Below are positions 35,766-47,640 of a DNA stretch of 64,000 nucleotides, piece by piece. Source of the stretch: Agrypnia vestita. Taxonomy: Eukaryota; Arthropoda; Insecta; Trichoptera; Phryganeidae. Location of the stretch: assembly GCA_016648135.1 (NCBI GenBank), contig JADDOH010002096.1, positions 1 through 64,000 of the forward strand. The letters are read 5' to 3'. The notes under the pieces are model-generated. The model saw nothing but the letters and a program-made list of their open reading frames with translations. It was not told the origin of the DNA and did no database searches. Positions within the stretch are counted from its first letter, which is position 1, and each line of letters begins with the position of its first letter. Both the position numbers and the translations under genes were made by a program.

Positions 35766-37011
35766 GGCATGTTAACCCCTAATTTAATAATATTATTTTA
35801 ATATTCTTTGGTGACTAGTCAAAAATAAATAAAAATAAGAAATAGCATAGATTTTTTAATTTTCTAACTTTTTTCTCAATTTTTACCTTCACAATACTGT
35901 TTGAACAACCGGCTCATAGCGATGCTAATTATCATTAATTGTAGATATTCCTTATTGAAATATTTGAAAAAATGTAAAAAATGATGGATCATATAATTCT
36001 AATATGGCGTCGATCCCCGGTACACGCACTTGCACGCATCACTCGTTCCGCCTCTGCCCAGCGTTTGAACTCTCGACGCCTACACGAACATCTTACTACA
36101 TAATCAATAAGACAACCTGTCATAAGCAAGGTGCAAGCTAATTCTTCATATAAATAACTTCAATTAAATTAATTTGAAACTGAGGTCTAGCCTAAAGACC
36201 TTGCTAAAAAAACACAAAACGGGCTTATTGATTCCCGTTAAATAACGAATAATATTATTATGTAACTGTGATATAATTTATTGGATTTTTTATATAAGCG
36301 TGGTATCCAATGTATCAGAAAAAATGGATCATTATTATTTATGGATAACTGTACTAGGTGACAGAAACGAAGAATGCTCACTATTCATTTTTATGTTTTT
36401 AATCATAATTTTGAATGAAGCAAATCATATAAAGAATGTAGAGAAGGACCGGTATTCTAGTACCATTCTCAATTCGCAACACGTACCCAGTATCCATCCG
36501 AAACAACATAAACTGGATGTCCTTCACTTTAAATTTCTAAATGGCACCGAGCACATATTATAACGTATTTACGGCATTCGCGTCATGATTTTGACAATGC
36601 CTGGTTTTACAAAGACTCAATATTCATTTTTATCTATTTTGAAAAGTTCCGCTCTCTGGAGGAAATATCTGCCTTTTGTCAATGTTGAATCTACACTCGG
36701 CCCTCTCGTCGGCGGTGCTCCCTGCCCACTGCCCATTAGTGAGCCCGCTCGCTTAGCGATGTTTTATTCCGTTAGACAACAACTTTGAAATGATTTAAGG
36801 TTTAATAATCATTACATGATAAATTCTTCGTTTAAATACAAAAAAAAGTACTGTTAACAAATCATACAAGATTTTAAAAATATAAATGTACTTATTGAAA
36901 TGAATTAAGCGTCATAATATCATTGAAAGATTTGGCAGTCACTTAGTGGCGCAACATTTTAATTTAAAATATGCTTTTATTTTAACTTCGTAATACACAC
37001 ACTATGAGAGT

Positions 37012-37752
37012 TTAATAACTAATAGTTTCGAGAGGAGCATTCCGTCTCATCAGGTATAGTTAAAAACTAACTCTTAGATGATGGATAATGATGATCCTCA
37101 TAGAAGACGGATAATGAGCAATTTGAAAACCATTACACATATATAAAGGATAGTTTCATTACACATATAAAGAATATTGCTATAAAAAATTCCAATGATA
37201 TAGATACCTCATTAGTGACATCTGTGTTTGATTTAGGGAATGTAAAAAGCTTTGGACGCCAGTGGCGTTAATGTTAATTACAACAGGTATGTGAAACGGG
37301 TTGTAAAACTTAAATATATACAACTTCCAAAATTTTGATAGATGTGGTATTCTATCGTGGGTGGAAATGGTGAACGTTACATTGTATAAAGTGATAACCT
37401 AAGCCAGCCGTACGGTAGGTCGTAAGCCCTATGAACACCCAAAGACATCCATACCTACTTTCCTATAAAAAAGTATAATTTTGTCTCTATGAGACATCTA
37501 TGATATATCTTGAATTTGGAAACCATGGAAATCCTAAAAAAATCTAAATTCTGAAAACACTTATGAATAATATCACGTTTCAATCCACTTCACCGATCCT
37601 AAAGCTTTTTCCGTTATTGGCCAAAAAACTCCCCCTCCCCACCGCGCTGCTCCCTGGCCTGCCCGATTAGATAGATAAATTTCGTATTTTAGTTATTAAC
37701 TACACCTGATGATAAGAGGGACCGCTCCTCTCGAAACTGTATTAGTAATTAA
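37012..37752. repeat. Foldback element with GTTTCGAGAGGAGC ends, containing an R1 copy
   Basis: Inverted ends: left TAGTTTCGAGAGGAGCATTC at 37022, right GACCGCTCCTCTCGAAACTG at 37719; the next 25 bp inward also match (CATCAGGT.TAGTTA). An R1 family unit lies inside at 37318-37520 (GGTGAACGTTACATTGTATA, AAGCCAGCCGTACGG). Confidence 0.65.
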
Positions 37753-38087
37753 TAATTCATATTGTACGCGTATTGCAAAGTTAAAATGAAAACATATTTT
37801 AAATGAAGCGTCATTACATCATTCCAGAAATGAGCGCGTAGTCTCCGGCATGACTGAATGGACATTAGATCATCCAAGTGATGACAAAATACTACGACAT
37901 TAGAATGTATTTTGCTTATTATGCAACGTGTGTGATTAGCACAATTGATGTAAACATTTCTACACATCCAAAGATCGAGGATTCTGACCCCCGCAGCCGC
38001 AGACCGACTTAAATGTAAATAGTTTTTAAGAGAAATACTAAATTGCTGAATTTTGAGAAAAGTTTTTTTTTTTGATAAAAAATAGGC

Positions 38088-38245
38088 CGAGTAATGTAGA
38101 GGCCCTCATAGTTCATGACTCTGGCTTCTAATACCTGGCTCGATTCTAATCTACGTGATTTTCTCAATCCTGGGTAATTTGTTTTGTAATATGTTTCGCT
38201 ACAGTAATTGGGTCTCGTAGTATGTTGTAGGGTTAAAAATTAAAA
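38088..38245 (+). repeat. SINE family 2 copy
   Basis: Same body (ACGTGATTTTCTCAATCCTG, ACAGTAATTGGGTCTCG), with the B box decayed to GGCTCGATTCTAA. Confidence 0.78.
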
Positions 38246-39441
38246 TTAAAATATTACATTATTTAAAAACTTTGAAGGTGGAATTTCTATTATTTTGGGG
38301 TCTGGATATGCAGGTCTTATCAAAATAAAAGGCATCGCAATCAATTTAATTTAGTTCCTCGAAAAGATGAGCTTCGGTTCCTTTCATATTCCAGCGTCAT
38401 CGACCCACACCCATTGCCTAAAAAATTACTGCGATAGAAGATCCTGAAGTGGCCATCTGTCTTCAGAAATAAACCCTACAGAGAACACACGATCAATTAA
38501 TTGTTGATAAAAAAAAATACGTGCGTTGGAAAAACAAATATGTTCTATGAGCTTTTTTACACAGTTATGGGTTTGAGATAATGTAGTAGAACTTAAAACC
38601 TATTATATTTTTAGAATCCCAATTTCAATAGAGATGACAGTTACAAACTATCAAGTATTTGGCTCCCCGTTCTTACGACATTGATTCAACCCTTGAGAGA
38701 CGTCGCAGCAAAGTCCGCCGAAGTAATTAGTACATATTGCACACTGGCGACCTCTATTATAGAACACTCCACAACAAAGTGCATATAATTTAAGGCCACG
38801 AAAGCAGTAATCAGTCGTTTTTTTTTTTTTTTTAATTTTATTTTGGGAATCTTAACAGTACAATTTATTATAATGGCATAACGTATTGGGTAATTCGTAG
38901 ACCAATTATAGAGATCCACGGCATAAAATATTAAGTCAAGCAATAAAGAAAACATATACGACGTTTCGTTGAATAAGCATTTAACGAAATGTAGAGAATC
39001 GTTTCTCGGAAAAACATACGGTTCGTATAAAATATCCGCAACCAGTTACAGTTAAATATGTCTAACTTAACTCTTTAATATAACAACCTCATCACGTTTG
39101 CTATAGATAATATCTATTAAATATTGTTAGTTCTCTCTACTCCAGTACACACTCACCTAACTGGAAGTAAATGTCGTTTATATACGTAAACGAAAAGAAA
39201 TAAGTAGGATGAACTCATTTCAAATGGGAATCGTCGTGTATTTTTAAACGGCATTTACCTACTCACCACCGGAAGGATGGGTAGAATTCCGACGAAATGA
39301 CATATCGACCAAGAATCGAGGAACTATTTTTTTATAAATAACCTACGTTCATTTCGGTAGGGTCTGTGCATTTTATGTATAATGTGTCATAAATTTACTT
39401 TATTATAAATGAGTTATTTACAAAAAAAAATATGTACCTAG
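38246..39441. other. AT-rich non-coding DNA
   Basis: On the minus strand, 39157-39218 could be a 20-codon ATG exon before GTTAG/GTGAGT (phase 2); its phase does not fit paxillin and it is not called. Confidence 0.5.
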
Positions 39442-39959
39442 GTAGGGGAGACCAGGTATGAAAGTAACAAGGGACGGTTGTAACGCCTAAAAAATCGTTA
39501 TATGGTCCTCATGATGTGCAAAGCAACGAAGAACACGGTTAATATCGATATTCGCATTATCGATATTAACCATGTTCATCGTTGCTTTGATCGCAGGCCT
39601 CATAAGTCTCTGGCGTCAATTGCAGATTGTGGTAAGGCGAAAAATGTGTTTTTGGAGGTATTAAGTTAATGCAATCTATTTTTAATTTCAATTTTAATCT
39701 TACACACTACCTTAAGTGTTTTCACCTAAGTTAAAAAAATTGATAAATACTAAAATATAAAGTGTGGATAAGCCATTCTTACACCGCTACGCTATTTTAT
39801 GCCATGTCATGTCACATGATTACGGAAAGTTCATTAGATTAACAAAATGTCTGCAAAGAGTGCAAAGTATAAAAGTATACAAAACTTTCATTTCGATATA
39901 TGAAATAAAATTTCCTAAATACAAAAACTTTAATTACTTTCGTACCTGATCTCTCCTAC
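39442..39959. mobile_element. MITE with 26-bp inverted ends and an internal palindrome
   Basis: Left end GTAGGGGAGACCAGGTATGA, right end GTACCTGATCTCTCCTAC. Inside, 39519-39589 forms a hairpin with arms of about 33 bp (CAAAGCAACGAAGAACACGG ... GTTGCTTTG) around TATCGATATT. Confidence 0.75.
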
Positions 39960-42692
39960 ACACTTATGTTGCATGATTTCGTGAATGAATACGTTTTAGT
40001 TGATCAGAACGTGTTTTAGACAGTTAAAAATAAATACTAAACTAAACGAGCTACTGCAAGCGCTCTAGTTAGATTTAATGACGTTTTGAATTTATGTCAC
40101 GATCACTTGCTTATCCTTATAAGGATACATTGAGGCTGTCTCTTTAGGCTAATCCGTGGAGCAGGTGGTAGGACTGTGACCTAATAACAGACAATCACGT
40201 GACCTTATATCCCATAAACCATCACGAGCTACAATTCGATCGAGGACTACAATATTATAGACAATGATCGTTCGAATAGTTTCCTGACAATTTATTTATT
40301 AACGAATTCCAATTCGAAAAACAGAAAGATGTATCAAATCAATGATGTTTACGCACGTGTTAATGTCGTTGAATTAGATCAGGTTGTGTGTGATACTAAT
40401 TACGTACACACTGAATTGTAGGTAAGCTTTCTCATTATTTCGTGTATGGAACCGAAACAAGAATCACCTCGATAATATTTTAATTAAGAAAATATGTCAG
40501 AATTTTTTTTGCCAGAAAATAAAAATTGGCCATCAATATAACAACATTACTGATACCTTGATTAAAGTTTACCCAAACGTTTATTTAAAATAATTGTTCG
40601 TGTTTATCTGAAACGAATACAATATTTATTAGCAAACTATATGAACTACGTACACGGATCAATCAGGTGAATGAATGGAAAAAACAAATAAATTGACCCG
40701 TGTTGCAATTCGTAAATACCTACCTACCTATAATACCTACCACAAATCGCAAACATCAGAACAAATATTCTGATATTTAAATTCAATGGTATATATTGAA
40801 CATTGTTCGAGAACCTTACATTTTTACATTTTTCCTTACATTTTTCTGATATTTTGTATATATCTTATTATACTTAGGTGACATATATACATGATAAAAA
40901 TACAGTATTATGAATGTTTTGGTGTTAGAGAGAAGAGTTAGCACGCTCTGAAAAGAAAACCTAGCATTGTTTTCTTTAATCAGTTACGATATCCTTTTTA
41001 ACGAAAGATAATTGACGAGTAAAACTCTCAAAATAAAACAACTGTTTTTAAAGTTGTTGTAATTAGTGTAATTTTTGTTACACCATCATCACCTTTGGAT
41101 CCACAAATCCTGCCGGGTCCCGGCCTTCTCAAAGATGTTCCAACATCGATCCCTATTACGAACCATTTCTCAACAGACCTGGATTTCTAAGACAGATATG
41201 TCAGATATGCCATTGAAGGCATCGTGGCTCCATCTTAGTTTCTGCCGCCTGTAGGTCGTGCGTTCAGTAACGACTTCGGTGATTGCTGTTAGGTTATCTT
41301 CTCCGCATGGCCCAGCCACCAAAATTTTCATATTATAATAAACCTTCATTTTACAACGCATAGAGCTCATTGTTTAGCTTCTACGCCAAAATTCATCTTT
41401 TTAAACCTGTACGCCTCAATTTTTTTCTTTCAAAAACGTCCGGTGTACGCTTATTCTTTTTCTTTCATTCATATCTTAGACACATTTGTATGCACCAGTC
41501 TGTTAAGCATTCTGTACTCTTGATCTTGACGTTTCTGGACAAAAATAGTAATTTCATTAAATTTTGGCGGCGGAAAAAACAAATATTCGCTATATTGTTT
41601 ACCATATGTTTTTGGATATCTTTTCTAGTAGATTAATTCCATTTATTTTTATTATTCCCGTTTATTATTAGTTACATTATTTAAAGAGTATGTGAATACA
41701 TACTTGTTTAATTTACATTTCGTACCTATTCGTCTAATACACTCGGTGCATTTCTGTTATATTTGCGTTTCGACGTATAATAAAAATTACAAGTGTCGTT
41801 GGAAAATGTTATGCATTCGTTTGAACTTTTCGAATGCTCCGTGAGAGCACATATGAATGGTGGTCGTTCTTGCGACCATCTGGCGCATTTCATATTGATG
41901 AAGTTTCACTAACGCCGGACAATTAGCGCTAATGGAATATTGTCCAAGTGGGAGAAGGCGAAATGATAGTTATTTAAAACAAACCCATGGATGCATGACT
42001 TTGAGTAATTAGAGACATGGCGTGACTAGTTTCACTTAAAGGCTTCACACGTTGTTCCGGTGATCCGTCACGAATTATTAGATAACACGTGTGACGAATC
42101 ATAAATAACTGACGAGGACGTGTTCGGCGTTTAAACGTACGAGTGTTATTAATATTTATAAGATTATTTCTCAGGACAAGAGGGAACCGAGTTATTATTA
42201 AAACCGAATGAAACCATACTAATTTAACCACCCAACTACTTTATTATCAAGTCTGGCTCTCGGCCACTTTTCAAACAAAAACATAGCCGGAGCAAATTTT
42301 GAAATAAAAAATACTTTCTCGAATATAACTTACGAAATTCCCTCTGATAACCTATCAGCGATTTGCTATCAAAAAAGTCATCGACTATCGAGCGAGCGAG
42401 CGTATATGTTTATACATTTTGCGAATTATATTACGCGCATGTATTATTTATTGTATACATAACGTGTAAAAATAATATTTCTGAATTGACGGAGAAACCT
42501 AAACCGTGACAATAGTTATATTATAAACAAGCTTTATTTACCTACCACATTCGGATTATTTGTTTACTTAAAAGAACGCAAGTACCTACCTACAATAATG
42601 TTTTTACTTGTGTAAACGCATTGAATGTGATCATTATTACTTATTTAACAAAAATATAAAGAAAGAACATTTATGAAAGTTATGAAACTTAC
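39960..42692. other. Intron downstream of the distal first exon
   Basis: AT-rich, no supported exon, no repeat family recognised. Confidence 0.5.
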
Positions 42693-42780
42693 ATCCCGGT
42701 GATATTCCATTTTCTTTCATAGTGCACCGGTAAGGGGAATACGTTCCCGGAAGAACTTTCCCGTACATGGTGCGATCCAT
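42693..42780 (-). CDS. Candidate distal first coding exon (paxillin or neighbour)
   Basis: In the minus strand of a CpG island, an ATG follows an in-frame TGA in the leader. It opens 29 codons plus one base (starts MDRTMYGKVLPG, ends KENGISPG) and stops at GGGAT/GTAAGT, a near-consensus donor. The split phase is the same as for the two paxillin first exons, so it can be joined in frame to the LD1 exon at 6753. The leftover base is T, however, which would give Tyr (TAT) instead of the LD1 Asp. It may be a paxillin isoform with altered LD1, may use an intervening exon I did not find, or may belong to another gene. I do not recognise the peptide. The donor, in-frame upstream stop and island promoter make a real first exon likely; its gene is uncertain. 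Confidence 0.5.
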
Positions 42781-43250
42781 GGCGCCGGTCGGTACTGACA
42801 CGACCCTTCACTATCACCTCATCGCGTCACATCACCCGGGTGGCGGGGCCCGCACCTCCCCGTGACGTCACTCCGGTAAACAAAACGCGGCAGAGAGCGC
42901 GTGGCCGGCCGGGACTCCGCTCGCCGGTGTCAAACGTCTCGACGTAAACTGACGCACGTGAAAACATACAAATAATGGCGCGAGTCTGGCGCGGCGCGCG
43001 GTGGTGGGGCGGGCGGCGCGGCGCGGAGGGCGCCACCCTCGCCGGCGGCGCGGCGCTCGGAGGGAAAAAAGAAACAAGGGAGGCAGCGGCCGGCCGTTTC
43101 TTTTATCTCTTATTCCGATGCTATTTTGTGTGAGCGACGGCGGCTGCTCGCCGTTGTGGGTGCGACGTGTGCTCCGGCGAACTAAATGCGCCGTGCAGAA
43201 CGACATTCACAGCGCACCGTAAGAGTGAGCCGAGGAATTAACAATTTAAC
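42781..43250 (-). promoter_or_regulatory. CpG island promoter of the distal first exon
   Basis: The most GC-rich stretch of the window. It contains a CRE palindrome TGACGTCA at 42863-42870, an E-box CACGTG at 42955-42960, GC boxes and a minus-strand TCAGT with A at about 42950, 170 nt before the ATG at 42780. A plus-strand donor-like CACC/GTAAGA at about 43220 leaves divergent transcription possible. Confidence 0.65.
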
Positions 43251-43680
43251 ACTTTCGGTGTTCTTTATTGTATACACCGATGCGTGTACCGAAGCGACCT
43301 ATTAATTTAAGTTATATGCATCTTTTTTGTTAGGAAAATCTAACACCTTATATGAAAACAAAACAAAAAAATACGAGTAGAATAGCGAGTACGATCAAGA
43401 TTGATAAGAAAGAGACGAGTAATATAAAAAGAAAAGTGAAAATTCAAAAGTTACACATTTCTATAGGGAACAAGAGGGTGACGGGGAGGGAAGGTGGTGG
43501 GGGATGGTGATGGATAAAATGAAGTGTGTGTAATAATTTAAAATATGTTAAACGTGTTATGGTCTAAATCATAAATTTTGATTTTATTGCAGTGATTGTG
43601 GTATAATAAAATCAAGCTCCTAAAAACGTGTATTGAAATATCGACGGCCCCTACGTATAATATCGTAACCCACAAATCGA

Positions 43681-43846
43681 CGATTTTGAGTTTTTTGTGT
43701 ATTTCGTATGTATTTAATTATATCTTTAATTCCAAGAAAGAAAAAAATATTTTGCAATAAATAACCTTTTTCATTATATTTTTTTTCTTTCTTGGAATTA
43801 AAGATATAATTAAATACATATGAAATACACAAAAAACTCAAAATCG
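43681..43846. repeat. 60-bp-arm hairpin
   Basis: Arms 43681-43740 and 43787-43846 are reverse complements with a single mismatch (CGTATG against CATATG); the loop is 46 nt. No coding content. Probably a small palindromic MITE or a recent inverted duplication. Confidence 0.85.
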
Positions 43847-43866
43847 ATATGTAGGTATAATATGCT

Positions 43867-44116
43867 GTATTCTGAAAATAGCAATATTGCTATTATTGAT
43901 AAAATTTTAATTACGTCAATTTTGACGTTTTAGGTTTGATAAGTTTGAAATTAATGGATTCAATCAATCAGAAAGCTCTAAAACGTAAACAAGCGTTAAG
44001 TTATTCGAAAATTGTGAATAACTTAATGTTAAACGTCAAAATTGGCGGCGTTACAATGTTATACAATATATGTCAAGATACATATACCTATAGCAATATT
44101 GCTATTTTCAGAATAC
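43867..44116. mobile_element. 250-bp MITE with perfect 27-bp inverted ends
   Basis: Ends GTATTCTGAAAATAGCAATA... and its exact complement (44090-44116); the inside has a second inverted layer (ACGTCAATTTTGACGT and AACGTCAAAATTGGCG). A diverged relative is at 6890-7035. Confidence 0.8.
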
Positions 44117-44639
44117 AAATGAATAAATAATCTGACCTAAATAAAAACATGTTACATCTTCAGAAAAACTCAAAATTATTACCTACTGGCCTCAAAAAAG
44201 AATGTACCGGATTCCCTCCGAAAAATAAAAATCAAGATATTTAACATAGTAAGTGCCTACCTACATTACACTCCTTAGTGTTTTCCAATCGATCATAGAT
44301 TAGTGACGAGGCCGACTCGATTTGAGTCAAGCCAATAAATAGCCCAGCCTTTATTAGGCACATAACATTTCCGATATCTGTCAGCCCATTATCGACAAAA
44401 TTCCAATAAAACCAAAACCCTACCGCGGAATCTTGTAAAAAGCATATTAATGAGTTCATTTCAATTTGAACTCTAAATAAAATGATTGCAACATAGGAAT
44501 AATTAAGTGTGCAGTCAATTATTACTACAATATTTATAAAAAATAAGACCAAAAAAAACTCGAAAAACAAAGAAAACTCGAAACTCAAATTTATCACGTT
44601 GCAGCACGAAAAAAAAATTAATATTTTTTATAAAATTCC

Positions 44640-44880
44640 GCAGGTCCTTATCTGCTCGACCACGTAACAGATAACGCCAGATTATCTTACGCAACCACAC
44701 GACAGATTGATGACGATCCATCGGCTGCATCAGTTCGGCTGGCAGAGATTGGCGGTGAATCTGAGCCAGGGTTTGCCAAGGTCACATAACACGGTCACGA
44801 GGCCGCCATGACACGAATAAACGATTCACAGGTGCCATACCAAATTTGACTATTACCAAATAAGAACGTCTTCTTGACTA
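44640..44880 (+). pseudogene. Tc1-like transposase DNA-binding remnant
   Basis: A GC-richer island in AT-rich DNA. One plus frame reads TTRQIDDDPSAASVRLAEIG and, after a shift, SHNTVTRPP and HRCHTKFDY, an order that resembles the second helix-turn-helix of Tc1-like transposases (..P..S...LA......VS..TV.R.L....YR). The minus strand is also open over 36 codons (from 44730), with a composition that first looked bacterial. The transposase reading is preferred; moderate certainty only. Confidence 0.42.
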
Positions 44881-46654
44881 TGCAAGAGTCACCATATTAA
44901 CATGTTAATACAATAACTATGAATTAATTACAGAGCTATCCCGCGCACAAACTCGGTGCTCGGACTTCAAAACATTATGTAAAAGTTTCGCGAATGTTTT
45001 GATAATATTTGTCAACTTGTTGCCAAATCTGTTGTATCAATGAATTTTCCTCTGCACTGTCCAAATGAAACGTTCTAATAACGCTAGTCCGTTGCCAAAT
45101 TTTATCAGGCGATAAAGTCATCCATTGACAAACCAAAGACAAAATAAGCTATTTTTGCTCCAATGTACCTACGTACATGAGGGACAAACGGTAAAAACAC
45201 AGCAAAGAAACAAATCAACGTCGCAAATGTTTTAATAAGAGATTGGACATTTTTTCCCTCGAAATTTTAGGGATTTATGTCTTATATTTTTAGGAGGACC
45301 TTCTGAATAGGACGGTTAAAAATTACCTTTAGAAGAACTTTATTAATTGGATGGTATAATAATTGCGAAGAGAACCATAGAAATGGAACGGTTGAATGTA
45401 ATCAGTAGAAAAATCTTAGGAATAAAATAAACGTTATCGATAAAGAAATATGTCGAAAAAATATTAGATACTAAACTAAAAAATATTAGACTAACCGAAA
45501 CAACGATCTGCCACAGGGCCCCCTAGATTCGTTATCGATGTGTAAAAAAAATTTCTATTTTTATAGTGACATTGAATTTTAAAGGTCAGGATCAGGATCA
45601 GAAAGTCGATATGCCTTGTCCATGGATAGTGCCATTTGGGCACTATCCGTGGACATTTGGTCGTATCGATAAATATATCGATAGATATATTTATCGATAC
45701 GACCAAATTATCGCAATAGTGAACTAATTAATTAAGATATTTTTCACGCATTGTAAAATTTGAGAGCTTACTAATGGTGCATAGTCGTACATTTTATCCT
45801 ATTAAATTAAGTTAATTATTATAAATTAATTAGTACATCCGTGTGTCTTATGTTGTAAATATAATTAATTTTATAGGACCCCTTGCAATTGTGTATATTT
45901 CACTGTAGGAATAGGCAAATGATATAAAGCCCCACACCCATTGGTTGACCTGACTGCAGCATATTATTTCGTAAAACATTTCATTACATTAATAATATTT
46001 CTAAGATTAGCAAGAGGATCATTCACATCTGGGTTACATGATCATACCAGGACTTTCTAAGGCGCCCTCTATCCATCAACTTCTACATTCGCGTCACGGA
46101 TCTTTTTTTCTTCACACATCCGCTCCACAAAACCAGCCCGGTTGATTCTATTGTAAAATTCTAGTCATGTTTGTTGTTCCTAACATGTATCCTTTTGCAC
46201 ACATTTTGACATAATCATACACTCATTTTGCCTAGCTATATCATGTTAAAGACATGATTTAATTATTATTATTATTAATTATTCTCTCCTAGAATTAAAA
46301 TAAAATCGCATTTTACTAATGAATAAATATATCTATAATTTGCCTCGCGGTATTTTATATTTTTGTTACTTCGCACATGCAACTCTATATCTTACTAATA
46401 TTATTATTATTAATGTATAGGTGTTTTTAAAAGTTATGAATCAGACAATTTCAGTTACTTTTTATAGTAAAAATTTCTATGTGGTTTCTGCCGTACGAAG
46501 ATGACATATAAATAACTGAAACTAAATTTTGTAGGAGAGGAAAACAAAAATATAAATAAATTATACTTACTAATAATATTTTATTATTTTGATGTTAAAT
46601 GATAAAAGGATCCATCTTTTTTAGTTAAGGAAAAGTTTATCATTTAAGTTTAAA
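44881..46654. other. AT-rich DNA upstream of the CpG island
   Basis: Only the paired hairpins at 45618-45708 stand out. Confidence 0.55.
45618..45708. repeat. Two adjacent hairpins, one a perfect 24-bp palindrome
   Basis: 45618-45654 forms GTCCATGGATAGTGCC against GGGCACTATCCGTGGAC (one mismatch). Immediately after it, 45655-45678 and 45685-45708 are exact complements (arm starts ATTTGGTCGTATCGATAAAT) around a 6-nt loop. Confidence 0.88.
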
Positions 46655-47162
46655 ATATGAATATTTTGAGTTTGTTCAAATCTTTCAGAACAGTGCTGGA
46701 TTTATGTCACAGAGACATTATTAATCAATTAGTGTATATTATAGATATCTCACAGAGACGAAACTGTATTAATTATGGGAAAGTAGGTATAGAAGTCATT
46801 TTGGGTGTAACAGGACTTATGACCTGTCTTTTTATGGTTGGCTTAAGTGATCACTTTACACAATTGTAACATTCGCCATTTCCACCCATGATAGAATATA
46901 CCATGCTTATTCATTTTTTGGAAGTTGTCAATCTATGTTCAAATATGGAAGTTGTATAATGTTCAAATATATGTTCAAAGCCAACCATAAAAAGACAGGT
47001 CATAAGTCCTGTTACACCCAAATGACTTCTATACCTACTTTCCCATAATTAATACAGTTTCGTCTCTGTGAGATATCTATAATATACACTAATTGATTAA
47101 TAATGTCTCTGTGACATAAATCCAGCACTGTTCTGAAAGATTTGAACAAACTCAAAATATTC
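46655..47162. repeat. Foldback unit of dispersed family R1 (inverted pair)
   Basis: Arms of about 185 bp (46655-46843 and 46979-47162) are near-perfect reverse complements; each runs from AATATTTTGAGTTTGTTC to GGTTGGC/GCCAACC. The left arm continues into GTGATCACTTTACACAATTG and GCCATTTCCACCCATGATAG, which the right arm lacks. Confidence 0.82.
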
Positions 47163-47403
47163 TGAATTGTAAACACTGGTAAAAAAAGGAATTTAACAAA
47201 AATTGGAAATAATATTTCCTGGCGTATCCTAGTGTAATGCAAGTATTCGGATGAATTTCATTACACACAAATAAAGTATATTGCTCCCAAAATTCCCGTA
47301 AAATCAATTGTAGATTTCGCTCATTAGCGACTCTGTGGGGATTTAGGAATAAAATGGCTTTTGTACAGGCCGCAATGGAAAAGGCGCTTAAAACCTCCTA
47401 TAT

Positions 47404-47640
47404 GATAGCTTCACGCAATTTGAACAATAGACAACTTCCAAAAAATGAATAAGCATGGTATATTCTATCATGGGTGGAAATGGCGAATGTTACAATTGTG
47501 TAAAGTGATCACTTAAGTCAACCATAAAAAGACAGGTCATAAGTCCTGTTACACCCAAATGACTTCTATACCTACTTTCCCATAATTAATACAGTTTCGT
47601 CTCTGTGAGATATCTATAATATACACTAATTGATTAAAAT
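47404..47640 (+). repeat. R1 family copy
   Basis: Direct copy of the complement of the left arm at 46655: ACAACTTCCAAAAAATGAAT, ATCATGGGTGGAAATGGCGA, GTAAAGTGATCACTTAAG, then the GACTTCTATACCTACTTTCC stretch. Almost identical, so duplicated recently. Confidence 0.85.

Larger units (their letters stand above)
34091..37011. other. AT-rich DNA with isolated GC patches
   Basis: GC-richer patches at 34600-34800, 36005-36090 (GCGTCGATCCCCGG, B-box-like, possible SINE scrap) and 36700-36760. No exon or full repeat supported apart from the two short palindromes listed. Confidence 0.5.

Noticed and set aside
36004..36138. 45-codon plus ORF in a GC-rich patch (starts MASIPGTRTC)
   Set aside because: It sits on a B-box-like repeat scrap and has no splice or promoter support.
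39157..39218. Minus-strand 20-codon first exon before GTGAGT
   Set aside because: Phase 2 does not fit the paxillin acceptor, and there is no promoter-like sequence around it.
44515..44730. Minus-strand ORF with enterobacteria-like codon use, possible horizontal transfer
   Set aside because: No recognisable protein, and the plus strand fits a decayed transposase.
45350..45430. Possible LINE RT remnant (RKILGI-like string)
   Set aside because: Only a few codons match and no second landmark is present.
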